A stretch of DNA of 64,000 bases from Clostridium akagii DSM 12554. GTDB taxonomy: Bacteria; Bacillota; Clostridia; Clostridiales; Clostridiaceae. The stretch spans positions 326,302 through 390,301 of the forward strand of contig NZ_JMLK01000006.1 in NCBI RefSeq assembly GCF_000686725.1, given 5' to 3'. Of the stretch, positions 7,060 to 14,246 are shown piece after piece. The translations under genes were made by a program, and so were the position numbers. Every line of letters starts with the position of its first letter. Position 1 is the stretch's first letter. The notes under the pieces were generated by a model, which worked only from the letters and a program-made list of their open reading frames with translations, made no database searches and was not told the DNA's origin.

Positions 7060-7848
7060 GTGGGAAAAAGAAAGCATATAATATTTTACTCTGGTGGTAT
7101 TGGAAGCTACTTTACAGCCAGAAGAGTTGTTGAAAAAGAAGGAAAGGAAAATGTAATACTTCTCTTCACAGATACAAAAATTGAAGATGAAGACTTATAT
7201 AGATTTTTGGAAGAAACGAGTAAGAAACTGGGAGCCAAATTAATTAAGTTGGCGGACGGAAGGACTCCTTGGGAAGTAGCAAAGGATGTAAAATTCCTAC
7301 CAAATAGCAGAATTGCACAATGTAGTCATTTATTAAAACAGAAAATGTCTGATAAATGGATTAAAGATAATTTCAAACCGGAAGAATGTGTTTTATACCT
7401 TGGGATAGATTGGACAGAAGATCACAGAAGGGCAGCACCTAAAAAAAATTATCTACCCTATGAAGTAAAATTTCCAATGTGTGATAGACCTTTTCTTACC
7501 AAACCACAGATGCTAGATATATTAGAAAAGGAAGATGGAATCAAAAGACCAGCACTTTATAGATTGGGATTTGCACATAATAATTGTGGCGGTTTTTGTT
7601 TCAGAGCCGGACTTGGACATTTTGAAAATTTACTAAAGAAGAACAGAAAGTTGTATTTATGGCATGAAGGTAAAGAGCAAGAAATGCGAGATTACTTAGG
7701 AAAAGACGTAACTATCTTAAGAAGAACCAGGAATGGACAAAGGATTAATCTAACACTAAAGTCTCTCAGGGAAGAATTGGACAAAGGCGATCAATTAAGC
7801 TGGGATGAGCAAATAGATGTTGGTGGTTGTGGTTGCTTCTTAGATTAG
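7060..7848 (+). CDS. PP-loop ATPase, PAPS-reductase-like
   Basis: A 262-residue protein. The PP-loop SGGIGS is at residues 11-16, typical of the adenine-nucleotide alpha-hydrolase fold of PAPS reductases, tRNA thiolases and DndC-like enzymes. Conserved-looking cysteines are at QCSHLLK (about residue 88), HNNCGGFCFRAG (about 175) and GGCGCFLD at the C-terminus, which may bind a metal or Fe-S cluster. Phage members of this group are suspected of nucleotide, tRNA or DNA modification; the substrate here is unknown. The GTG start gives the expected beta-strand just before the PP-loop. Confidence 0.7.
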   Translation: MGKRKHIIFYSGGIGSYFTARRVVEKEGKENVILLFTDTKIEDEDLYRFLEETSKKLGAKLIKLADGRTPWEVAKDVKFLPNSRIAQCSHLLKQKMSDKWIKDNFKPEECVLYLGIDWTEDHRRAAPKKNYLPYEVKFPMCDRPFLTKPQMLDILEKEDGIKRPALYRLGFAHNNCGGFCFRAGLGHFENLLKKNRKLYLWHEGKEQEMRDYLGKDVTILRRTRNGQRINLTLKSLREELDKGDQLSWDEQIDVGGCGCFLD

Positions 7849-7901
7849 TTCACAATTCAACTATATTGCGAAGCAACTTTTATAAATAAGAAATACGAAT
7901 A

Positions 7902-7932
7902 ATGTTCTTTGAAAACTGAATAATACGGTGTT
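7902..7932 (+). repeat. boxA-like stretch plus left arm of an inverted repeat
   Basis: TGTTCTTTGAAAACTGAATA resembles the GTTCTTTGAAAACT leader sequence that carries boxA in Firmicute rRNA operons. CTGAATAATACGGTGTT (7916-7932) is an inverted copy, one mismatch, of the sequence at 8758-8774 beyond the next gene. Both points are by eye. Confidence 0.4.
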
Positions 7933-8160
7933 AAACTAAAAAACATTCCCTTCTACTATAAGTATAATGATGTATCAAATAGTAAATTATAGTGTCATAT
8001 CAATACATAATTGGATTATTTTGGTAGTTATATCAAATATGAAAAAGGATCTGTATACTATTAAAATTTTTCTATGAATAAATTCTTTAAAGTTTGTAAC
8101 AAGGATTACTTCGCTTCATATAATACAAATGTAGGTAAAATTATTTGTGGGGTGTAATTA

Positions 8161-8736
8161 TTGAAAACTGATATGAGCAATCCAACGCAAGGTATACATC
8201 CAATGATGGGAATGGAAGGTATGTGCCCAATGATGATGGAAGGTATGTATCCAATGATGATGGAAGGTATGTGTCCAATGATGATGGAAGGTATGTATCC
8301 AATGATGATGCACGGTATGCATCCTATGATGGATATGCAGAACATGAGCCCTATGATGGATATGCAATTTCCTATACCAATGTTAGTAAAATTGGAACAG
8401 ATTTCGCCTAATCAAATTCAAATTAGCTATGATAGAGATGTTGATGTAATGTTAGGAATGAAGTCAACTAATTACTGGGTCAAGGATATAATGAATGCTA
8501 TCCCCAGGGGTATAGCTACTCTTGGTAGAAATGATAATGTGAATTCTGGAAATTCACTTACAGATAATATGGTCAGAATAGATCCCAAAAATGGCTCAGC
8601 AAAAACATTTATTTTAACTTTCAATAGAACTATTCCTAGCGGAGCAGAATATATGCTTATAATTTGTTATGTAACAGTTAAAGGAGCACCTCCTTACAGC
8701 GGAGCTAATGGAATGGCTAATTTTGTTGGTAAATAA
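8161..8736 (+). CDS. Met-rich repeat protein with C-terminal Ig-like domain
   Basis: A 191-residue protein. Residues 13-68 are runs of GM[CYH]PMMMEGM, giving around 25 methionines. Residues 75-191 look like a beta-sandwich (LVKLEQISPNQIQISYDRD, then FILTFNRTIPSGAEYML), close to the bacterial Ig-like Big_5 pattern. Met-rich tracts bind Cu(I) or Ag(I) in other proteins, so a metal-binding role is possible. The TTG start follows GTGGGGTG. A 310-base gap upstream and its own terminator make it an independent cargo gene rather than part of the phage operon. Confidence 0.65.
   Translation: MKTDMSNPTQGIHPMMGMEGMCPMMMEGMYPMMMEGMCPMMMEGMYPMMMHGMHPMMDMQNMSPMMDMQFPIPMLVKLEQISPNQIQISYDRDVDVMLGMKSTNYWVKDIMNAIPRGIATLGRNDNVNSGNSLTDNMVRIDPKNGSAKTFILTFNRTIPSGAEYMLIICYVTVKGAPPYSGANGMANFVGK
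8190..8345 (+). repeat. 24-bp tandem repeat encoding PMMMEGM[YC]
   Basis: Four near-identical 24-base units (TATCCAATGATGATGGAAGG type, alternating TAT and TGT codons) plus diverged flanking units. The unit is eight codons, so copy-number change keeps the frame. Confidence 0.8.
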
Positions 8737-8757
8737 ATTACAATTAATAAACGTAGT

Positions 8758-8797
8758 AATACCGTATTATTCAGAAATGGGTTATACGGTATTTTTA
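8758..8797 (+). terminator. Terminator of the Met-rich gene
   Basis: AATACCGTAT and ATACGGTATT form a 10-bp stem around a 16-base loop, followed by TTTTT after the right arm. The left arm belongs to the inverted repeat shared with 7916-7932. Confidence 0.75.
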
Positions 8798-8856
8798 TGC
8801 CGCAATTCAAGCAAATTTAGAAACAATTAATAATATATAATTTAGGAGGAGAGGCA

Positions 8857-9303
8857 TTGAAAGATCACATAAGAGACTATACAATTGCAGCATTTAGATT
8901 CTATGCTTCAAGGGGAATATCGGCTGATGAATATAAAAAAATAATTTATGATGCAGCACTGGAAAACTATGAAAGAAAAATGAATGGATGTGGTATAAGT
9001 TTTCCAACAGAAACAGCAATAATAGCCGCTGAAAATGAGGTTACCCAGAGACTTGCAGAAATAAATGATATGGAAGCCGTAGAAATGACAATGGCAGAAC
9101 TAAGAGCAACATCAAAAATATATAGTGTACATGCTATAGAAATTGTATATTTTAAGGACGCAGATAAAGAACTACAAAAGGGGGATATTAGTAATAGGGT
9201 TCATGAAGCAGTATTAAGTATTCCAATGGGCGAGGCAACAGTATATAGGTGTCTAAGTAAAGCAAGAGAATTATTTGCAGAAAAAAGGGGATTAAGAATT
9301 TAA
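8857..9303 (+). CDS. Phage late-transcription activator, sigma-like HTH
   Basis: A 148-residue protein with a C-terminal segment SNRVHEAVLSIPMGEATVYRC then LSKARELFAEKRGL that looks like the sigma-70 region-4 type HTH of ArpU/RinA-like phage regulators. The N-terminal half is helical. It stands just before the packaging and head genes where such activators lie. The TTG start follows TAGGAGGAGAG. Name and exact target are inferred from position. Confidence 0.6.
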   Translation: MKDHIRDYTIAAFRFYASRGISADEYKKIIYDAALENYERKMNGCGISFPTETAIIAAENEVTQRLAEINDMEAVEMTMAELRATSKIYSVHAIEIVYFKDADKELQKGDISNRVHEAVLSIPMGEATVYRCLSKARELFAEKRGLRI

Positions 9304-9374
9304 TTGAAAGTTGATAGTACAAGGGGGATGTCAAGAGGTATAATGTGTACAGTTACAAAAAGTGAATAGAGGAG

Positions 9375-9405
9375 AGGAACATTCAGAAATGAGTGTTCCT
9401 TTTTT
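9375..9405 (+). terminator. Terminator after the activator gene
   Basis: AGGAACATTC and GAGTGTTCCT (one G-U pair) flank AGAAAT and are followed by six T. Confidence 0.8.
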
Positions 9406-9419
9406 CATGTCTAAGATAG

Positions 9420-9443
9420 TTATTCACAACATATTGTGGATAG
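9420..9443. promoter_or_regulatory. Pair of DnaA-box-like sequences
   Basis: TTATTCACA matches the TTATNCACA consensus. TGTGGATAG, eight bases away and in inverted orientation, differs from it by one base. An AT-rich stretch with a 7-bp dyad (AAGTAAT..ATTACTT) follows. Could be chance in AT-rich DNA. Confidence 0.3.
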
Positions 9444-9536
9444 TGTATATAAGTAATGCTATATATTGTATTACTTGCTTTGATATGACGGGCGGTGTGT
9501 AAACAACCTAATATCAAAACAAGGGGAGATGCACAA

Positions 9537-10301
9537 ATGATAAAAATGTTAAAACCACCTATTAGTAGAATGGGAGGAAAAAGCAAGTTAAGAAAGACAA
9601 TAATAAGTATGTTACCTGAGCATGTTTGTTATGTAGAATTATTCTTTGGAGCAGGATGGGTGTATTTTGGTAAGGAGCCTGCAAAGGTCGAAGTTATAAA
9701 TGATATAGATAAAGAGTTAATAAATCTATTCAGAATGATAAAATATCATGCACCAGAAGTTGAAAGAATGCTTCAATATGATTTTTCAGGAAGGGATATA
9801 TTTGAGGAATACAAGAATGAGTGCGTAGGGAACCTTACAGAGATAAATAGATCTGTAAGGTTTTTATATTTAGTAACTCAAAGTTTTGCAAGTAAAGGTG
9901 GTAATTATGGTTATGGGACAAATACAAAACCTGGACAGCAGATATTTTATATTGAAGCACTAAAAGATTTGAAAGAGAGGCTGAGTAATACTTATGTTGA
10001 AAATTTAACCTTTGAAAAAGTAATAGATAAGTATGACAGGGAATATACTTGTTTCTTTGCAGATCCGCCGTATTTTGAAACAGCAGGTTATGGCAATAAA
10101 TTTGGAGAGAAAGAACATCTGTTACTTAGAGATAAGTTGAGCAATATCAAAGGTAAATTTATATTAACAATAAATGACCATGAAAAAGTAAGGCAATGGT
10201 ATAAGGATTTTAATATCAAGGAAGTTGAAGTGAATTATTCTATTTCTAGAGAACAGAAGGCTAGAGGTAAGTATAAAGAACTTATTATAAAAAACTATTA
10301 A
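9537..10301 (+). CDS. dam: D12-class DNA adenine N6-methyltransferase
   Basis: A 254-residue protein. SRMGGKSKLRKTI at the N-terminus and ELFFGAGWVYFGK near residue 36 form the AdoMet site. FFADPPYFETAGYG near residue 177 holds the DPPY catalytic motif. The length fits Dam/M.MboII-type phage orphan methylases that methylate adenine, probably to protect phage DNA from host restriction. No paired endonuclease is nearby. The ATG follows AAGGGGAG with good spacing. The recognition sequence cannot be read from the protein. Confidence 0.9.
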   Translation: MIKMLKPPISRMGGKSKLRKTIISMLPEHVCYVELFFGAGWVYFGKEPAKVEVINDIDKELINLFRMIKYHAPEVERMLQYDFSGRDIFEEYKNECVGNLTEINRSVRFLYLVTQSFASKGGNYGYGTNTKPGQQIFYIEALKDLKERLSNTYVENLTFEKVIDKYDREYTCFFADPPYFETAGYGNKFGEKEHLLLRDKLSNIKGKFILTINDHEKVRQWYKDFNIKEVEVNYSISREQKARGKYKELIIKNY

Positions 10302-10313
10302 GAAGGTGGGAAT

Positions 10314-10532
10314 GTGTTAAGTATCTATACGAGTTATAAATGTAAGACATGCAGTAAAGAGTTTGTATTGCTAAGTGAAGATGTTGAGTTAATGAGTAAG
10401 GATAGATACTTAACTTGTCCTTACTGTAATAGCAAAAGAATAGTAGTTGATAAGGTAGAAGACAGTGTCAAAGAGTGTATGAAAGAAAGAAGTTATAAGA
10501 AAATAAATGGAGCAATTAGACAAAGAAGATAA
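10314..10532 (+). CDS. Small zinc-ribbon protein, 72 aa
   Basis: Two CxxC pairs (YKCKTCSKEF and LTCPYCNSKR) define a zinc ribbon followed by a basic tail. The GTG follows AAGGTGGG; an overlapping ATG leads to an immediate stop. It lies 12 bases after the methylase, so it is probably in that operon. Its end overlaps a terminator. Confidence 0.65.
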   Translation: MLSIYTSYKCKTCSKEFVLLSEDVELMSKDRYLTCPYCNSKRIVVDKVEDSVKECMKERSYKKINGAIRQRR

Positions 10533-10550
10533 AGGATTTTATCTTCTTTT
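10522..10550 (+). terminator. Terminator after the zinc-ribbon gene
   Basis: AAAGAAGATAAA and TTTATCTTCTTT are perfectly complementary over 12 bp with a 4-base loop; the stem overlaps the stop codon. The stem is AT-rich. Confidence 0.65.
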
Positions 10551-10587
10551 GTAGAAATATAAGGCAAAAGGAGATGATATCACAATA

Positions 10588-11199
10588 ATGAAAAAAATAC
10601 ATATTTTTATAGGGGCAATAATATTATTGATAATAGAGTTAGTTCTTGGGGGATTTTTTATATTTATATTTATTTTATTTATTGTATTACTTGTTAGATT
10701 ATTAGTAGTTAAAAGGATAAATGATATATTTATATATAATAGATTTACACATAATATATCCCAAAATCCCTCTATTGTAGTATTAATTAAATTAAATACA
10801 AAAAATAATTTTATTAATAGTAAAACATATTCACATATGTTAAAAAAAACATTATGGAGATGTAAAGTTAAGGCAGTAAAATTTTTCGAGAAAACTAAGG
10901 TAAAAAAATTCAATACACGAACAAATGAAAATATTGTTCAACAGTTAGACCACTTTGAAAAAAATGGACTTATTATATTAGTTAAAATTGAAGAGGTAAA
11001 GAATAAAAAAGTTTCTGTATGGTCAAAGATAAAGAATAAAATAATAAAAGAGGAAAATAATCAACCAATAGAAAAAATGCTTTTATTTGGAGTATTCACA
11101 ATTATAAAAAATCGTAACAATAAAGAATTTTGGGATTTTATTAATAGAGAAGAGATAGTCCACAAGTATGAAATATTAGCAAATAAAAAGAACTCTTAA
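10588..11199 (+). CDS. Membrane-anchored cargo protein, 203 aa, unknown
   Basis: Residues 4-40 hold one or two hydrophobic segments (IFIGAIILLIIELVLGGFFI, FIFILFIVLLVRLLVV); the rest is a basic, cytoplasm-type domain. AAAGGAG precedes the ATG. It has a terminator on each side, as a phage cargo gene would. Superinfection exclusion is one possibility; nothing in the sequence identifies it. Confidence 0.6.
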   Translation: MKKIHIFIGAIILLIIELVLGGFFIFIFILFIVLLVRLLVVKRINDIFIYNRFTHNISQNPSIVVLIKLNTKNNFINSKTYSHMLKKTLWRCKVKAVKFFEKTKVKKFNTRTNENIVQQLDHFEKNGLIILVKIEEVKNKKVSVWSKIKNKIIKEENNQPIEKMLLFGVFTIIKNRNNKEFWDFINREEIVHKYEILANKKNS

Positions 11200-11224
11200 C
11201 GGTTTTTTTTTATGACCAAAAGTA
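11184..11224 (+). repeat. Left copy of a terminator-like direct repeat
   Basis: AAAAAGAACTCTTAA, then GG, a T run, and CCAAAAGTAT. A related block lies at 12177-12221. It contains the stop codon of the membrane protein gene and may act as a weak terminator. Confidence 0.5.
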
Positions 11225-11239
11225 TAGAGGTGATAATAA

Positions 11240-11428
11240 ATGATTGAAGTAATTTATAAATACACTTGTAACAAATGCGGTAAAGTGGTTGAAGTACCGG
11301 CGCAAGTACTCTTGAACTTTCTTCCACCTATGCCAATGATACCATTTGGTTGGAATAGATTTAATGATGATGTTATCTGTGAAGATCACTTAGTTGGAAT
11401 AATGGATAAAACTTCTAGTCAAGGATAA
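11240..11428 (+). CDS. Small Cys-containing protein, 62 aa
   Basis: YTCNKCGKVVEV near the N-terminus, and a Cys-His pair at ICEDHLVG near residue 49, could hold one zinc. The middle is Pro/Met-rich. GAGGTGATAATA precedes the ATG. Function unknown. Confidence 0.55.
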   Translation: MIEVIYKYTCNKCGKVVEVPAQVLLNFLPPMPMIPFGWNRFNDDVICEDHLVGIMDKTSSQG

Positions 11429-11488
11429 ATGAAAGGAGGATAACGCCTTTAAGATATAGAAGTATATAATAGAAGGACGGTAGATAAT

Positions 11489-12151
11489 ATGGATAAAAAT
11501 GTAAATAAAGCATTGATTACAAAACATAGTGCCACACTAATAGCTCTTTTATTAAATCCAGAGCCAATTACTAAAGCTATATTTATGGGAGTAGAAATAC
11601 ATAATATTATAAATGATTATAACAATAAAAAAGAAAGTGAAAATATAGAAGAAACAATAAAAATATTAAATACCAATAAAGATAAGATGATATCAGAATT
11701 AAAAAAATTGGATGATAATGAATGGGAAACTGTCAATAAATTTATTCTTCCTAAAGTATTTCATGAAGTAAAAAAAGAAGATGAAAAGGAGAAAATCAAA
11801 TATATAATGCAGGGATTCTTATATTCAGTTAATAATAAAATTTATAAAAAGGATATTATATTATTATATTATGACGTATTAAATCAACTGAGAGCTCTTG
11901 ATATAAAGATATTAGAATCTCTTGATAAATCCGGAAAAGTAGATATAAAATTTTCAGAAGAAGTAAAAGAAAATATTTCAATACCAGTGAATTATATATA
12001 TTATAAATTGGAAAAACTTAATATATTAGATATAGCTCATGAGCTAGATTATTTAGCTGGTCTAGGTGAGGAAACCATAAAATTTGAAAATATTAAAATA
12101 AGCAAATTTGGAGAACAATTTATTAATTTCATTTTTAATAGAGAATTTTAA
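11489..12151 (+). CDS. Cargo protein, 220 aa, unknown
   Basis: A soluble, largely helical, Lys/Glu-rich protein with a short hydrophobic stretch near the start (SATLIALLLNPEPITKAIFM). Its very A-rich codon use and isolation between terminator-like repeats mark it as cargo. No motif recognised. GGACGG is a modest ribosome site. Confidence 0.55.
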   Translation: MDKNVNKALITKHSATLIALLLNPEPITKAIFMGVEIHNIINDYNNKKESENIEETIKILNTNKDKMISELKKLDDNEWETVNKFILPKVFHEVKKEDEKEKIKYIMQGFLYSVNNKIYKKDIILLYYDVLNQLRALDIKILESLDKSGKVDIKFSEEVKENISIPVNYIYYKLEKLNILDIAHELDYLAGLGEETIKFENIKISKFGEQFINFIFNREF

Positions 12152-12175
12152 TTATATATAATTTAAAATATACAC

Positions 12176-12210
12176 GTAAAAAAGAACTCTTAATAGGGTT
12201 CTTTTTTTAC
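12176..12210. terminator. Terminator after the 220-aa cargo gene
   Basis: GTAAAAAAGAAC and GTTCTTTTTTTAC pair around TCTTAATAGG. It works in either direction by sequence. It belongs to the repeat at 12177-12221 that matches 11184-11224. Confidence 0.75.
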
Positions 12211-12237
12211 GCCCAAAATAAGAGAGAAGGCGAGATA

Positions 12238-12450
12238 ATGGAAATTACATTAACAGATATAAAATACAACTGGGATATACAAGATGTTTATTATGCCAAT
12301 GAAAAGCATCAAGAAAGAACTTTAAAAGGTTATACAGTATTATTTCTGATTAATGAAGATATAGAATCTAAAATGGATATATGGACACAACAAGAACTAA
12401 GTATAGAAGGAATAAAGGCAAAGATAAAAGAAAAATTGGAGGGAAAATAA
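12238..12450 (+). CDS. Small phage protein, 70 aa
   Basis: GAGAAGGCGAG precedes the ATG. Beta-rich N-terminus (MEITLTDIKYNWDIQDVYYA) and helical C-terminus. It is one base apart from the next gene and probably cotranscribed. No family recognised. Confidence 0.6.
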   Translation: MEITLTDIKYNWDIQDVYYANEKHQERTLKGYTVLFLINEDIESKMDIWTQQELSIEGIKAKIKEKLEGK

Positions 12451-12451
12451 T

Positions 12452-12724
12452 ATGTTTAAAAGAAAAGAATTATCAAAATTAAAATCAACGTCAATATTGG
12501 TAGCAGATGTGCAACCTATATATGTTAATGAGTATAAAGAAGCATGGCAAAAATTAAAGGAACAATTAATCAAGGAAGATAATAAAGACTTAATAAAAGC
12601 AATGGGAGAGATAGAAGCTGAAATATATAAACAATCTATTGAGTATATAAATACAGATAAAGAATTAAAGAATGATGAATTAAAGAAAATAGAAGATGCT
12701 TTCTTTAAACGATATTCAAAGTAG
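12452..12724 (+). CDS. Small helical phage protein, 90 aa
   Basis: TTGGAGGG lies eight bases before the ATG, at the end of the preceding gene. Charged helical product (EYKEAWQKLKEQLIKEDNKD). Located just before the packaging genes. Function unknown. Confidence 0.6.
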   Translation: MFKRKELSKLKSTSILVADVQPIYVNEYKEAWQKLKEQLIKEDNKDLIKAMGEIEAEIYKQSIEYINTDKELKNDELKKIEDAFFKRYSK

Positions 12725-12881
12725 ACACATGGAATATTAACAGGAGATGTATATAAGATAGTAAGTAATGCAATAAAATCAATGTGAATTTAGTGAGTTA
12801 TATCAATGAACAATAATACTCGGATTGGAGTAATAAGAACCCAAGTAGCACAGCCACCATTATAAAGTGAGATGATATCTA

Positions 12882-13253
12882 ATGGCACAACATAGTTTAA
12901 GACCATGTAAGAAGATGGGATGTCCAGAACTAACAAGAGATGAAAGTGGGTACTGTGATAAGCATAGATACATATATGAGGAACAACAAAAGAAAAGATG
13001 GAACACCATGGAAAAAGATAGGAAGAGCGCAAGAGAACGTGGGTATGATACAAGGTGGGATAAGGCAAGAAAAGGTTATCTGATCAAGCATCCGTTATGT
13101 GTAGAGTGTATGAAAGAAAGAAGATATACACCAGCAACAGTAGTGGACCATATCAAACCACATAGAGGTAATAAGCAATTGTTTTGGGATAGAGATAACT
13201 GGCAATCATTATGCAAGAGGTGTCATGATATGAAGACGGCAAGAGGTAACTAA
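12882..13253 (+). CDS. HNH endonuclease of the DNA-packaging module
   Basis: A 123-residue protein. An N-terminal Cys/His cluster (CKKMGCPELTRDESGYCDKH) precedes the HNH domain: CVECMKERRYTPATVVDHIK, then HRGNKQLFWDRDNWQSLC, then CHDMKTARGN. The DH, N and H catalytic residues are all present. In cos-type siphoviruses this nuclease works with the terminase in cleaving concatemers. Position next to TerS fits. A ribosome site is weak (AAGTGAGATG). Confidence 0.9.
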   Translation: MAQHSLRPCKKMGCPELTRDESGYCDKHRYIYEEQQKKRWNTMEKDRKSARERGYDTRWDKARKGYLIKHPLCVECMKERRYTPATVVDHIKPHRGNKQLFWDRDNWQSLCKRCHDMKTARGN

Positions 13254-13280
13254 GAATGAGAATAAGGATGGTGAGTATAG

Positions 13281-13487
13281 ATGGTACAAGTAGTAATGAT
13301 GGGTGATGCAACGATGCATAGATTGAGTGAGAAAGAATTAAAAGATATTGCGGAATATATTTGTAACAAAGATAAACTCATTGAAAGAGTTAAAATATAT
13401 TATAGAGAAGAGAATGGCAATGTGATTACCAATGAGAAGGTACTAGAGTATGATTGTACACCTAACACTATCATAGAGACTAACTAG
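13281..13487 (+). CDS. Small phage protein, 68 aa
   Basis: The sequence shows an acidic helix (LSEKELKDIAEYICNKDKL) and a beta hairpin (VKIYYREENGNVITNEKVLEY). It lies between the HNH nuclease and the cos-like region. GGTGAG is the ribosome site. Family unknown. Confidence 0.55.
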   Translation: MVQVVMMGDATMHRLSEKELKDIAEYICNKDKLIERVKIYYREENGNVITNEKVLEYDCTPNTIIETN

Positions 13488-13596
13488 AGTGAGACATAAC
13501 ACTTACTACTAATACTAATATGGTAAAGACACTAGTAAAGCGATAACTAATAAACAATAGTTGTCTCTTTTTTTATTGTTGTAATGATTAGGTGAG

Positions 13597-13665
13597 TATC
13601 AAATGCAGGGTAGGGGGTATGTAAATCCTTGGGGCTATTTACGGGGGACCGTGTAGTCCAGATTT
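13597..13665. other. Candidate cos region
   Basis: A conspicuously G-rich island in AT-rich DNA: ATGCAGGGTAGGGGGTATG, then a short dyad (GTAAAT..ATTTAC, 13621-13642), then ACGGGGGACCG. It lies between the HNH nuclease and TerS, where Gram-positive cos phages with P27-type TerS carry their cohesive ends. The exact nick positions cannot be read. Confidence 0.5.
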
Positions 13666-13709
13666 CCTCATAAAATATTCCCTTTATCAGATTTTTAGGA
13701 GGTGAGGTC

Positions 13710-14246
13710 ATGGGTAGAAATGCAAAACCAATTAATTTATTATTGGCACAGGGCAAGAAACACTTGACCAAAGCCGAAATTGACAAAAGAAAAGATACCG
13801 AAATTAAATTAGGAAATAATAAATTAGTATGCCCTAATTATATCAAAAATAACGTAAATGCATATAAGAAGTGGAAAGAAATCGTTAAAATTTATAAAGA
13901 AGTTGATTTTGTTTCTAGTGGAGATACTGGATTGTTATCAAGATACTGTATGACACATAGTGAATATTTGAATTTATGTGAAACTAGGGACAGATTGAGC
14001 GGATTACACGCAGATTGGTCACAATATCAAAATATATTTCCAGAAGAATTTCAAGAAACTGTTGAAAGAGTTTTATATTCAAATACAGATCTTCAAATGG
14101 AGACAGCAATTAATAAAAAAATGGATATGCTTATAAAAATGGAAGATAGACTATTCTTAAATCCATTATCAAAAGTGAAAAATGTGCCAAAACAGGAACC
14201 TAAACAAACACCTAGCACATTTGACCAAAAGTTTGGTGATATATGA
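13710..14246 (+). CDS. terS: Terminase small subunit, P27 family
   Basis: A 178-residue protein beginning MGRNAKPINLLLAQGKKHLT, the standard opening of P27-type small terminases, then a helical domain with FVSSGDTGLLSRYCMTHSEY. It recognises the cos region and recruits TerL. AGGAGGTGAG precedes the ATG. Its stop overlaps the TerL start (ATGA), indicating coupled translation. Confidence 0.92.
   Translation: MGRNAKPINLLLAQGKKHLTKAEIDKRKDTEIKLGNNKLVCPNYIKNNVNAYKKWKEIVKIYKEVDFVSSGDTGLLSRYCMTHSEYLNLCETRDRLSGLHADWSQYQNIFPEEFQETVERVLYSNTDLQMETAINKKMDMLIKMEDRLFLNPLSKVKNVPKQEPKQTPSTFDQKFGDI

Noticed and set aside
8190..8345. Possible CRISPR-like array
   Set aside because: The repeats are contiguous 24-bp coding units with no spacers.
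8106..8367. Ile/His-rich leftward frames over the Met-rich gene
   Set aside because: Pure shadows of the 24-bp tandem repeat on the other strand.
12806..12865. 19-codon ORF upstream of the HNH gene
   Set aside because: No ribosome site and no homology by eye.
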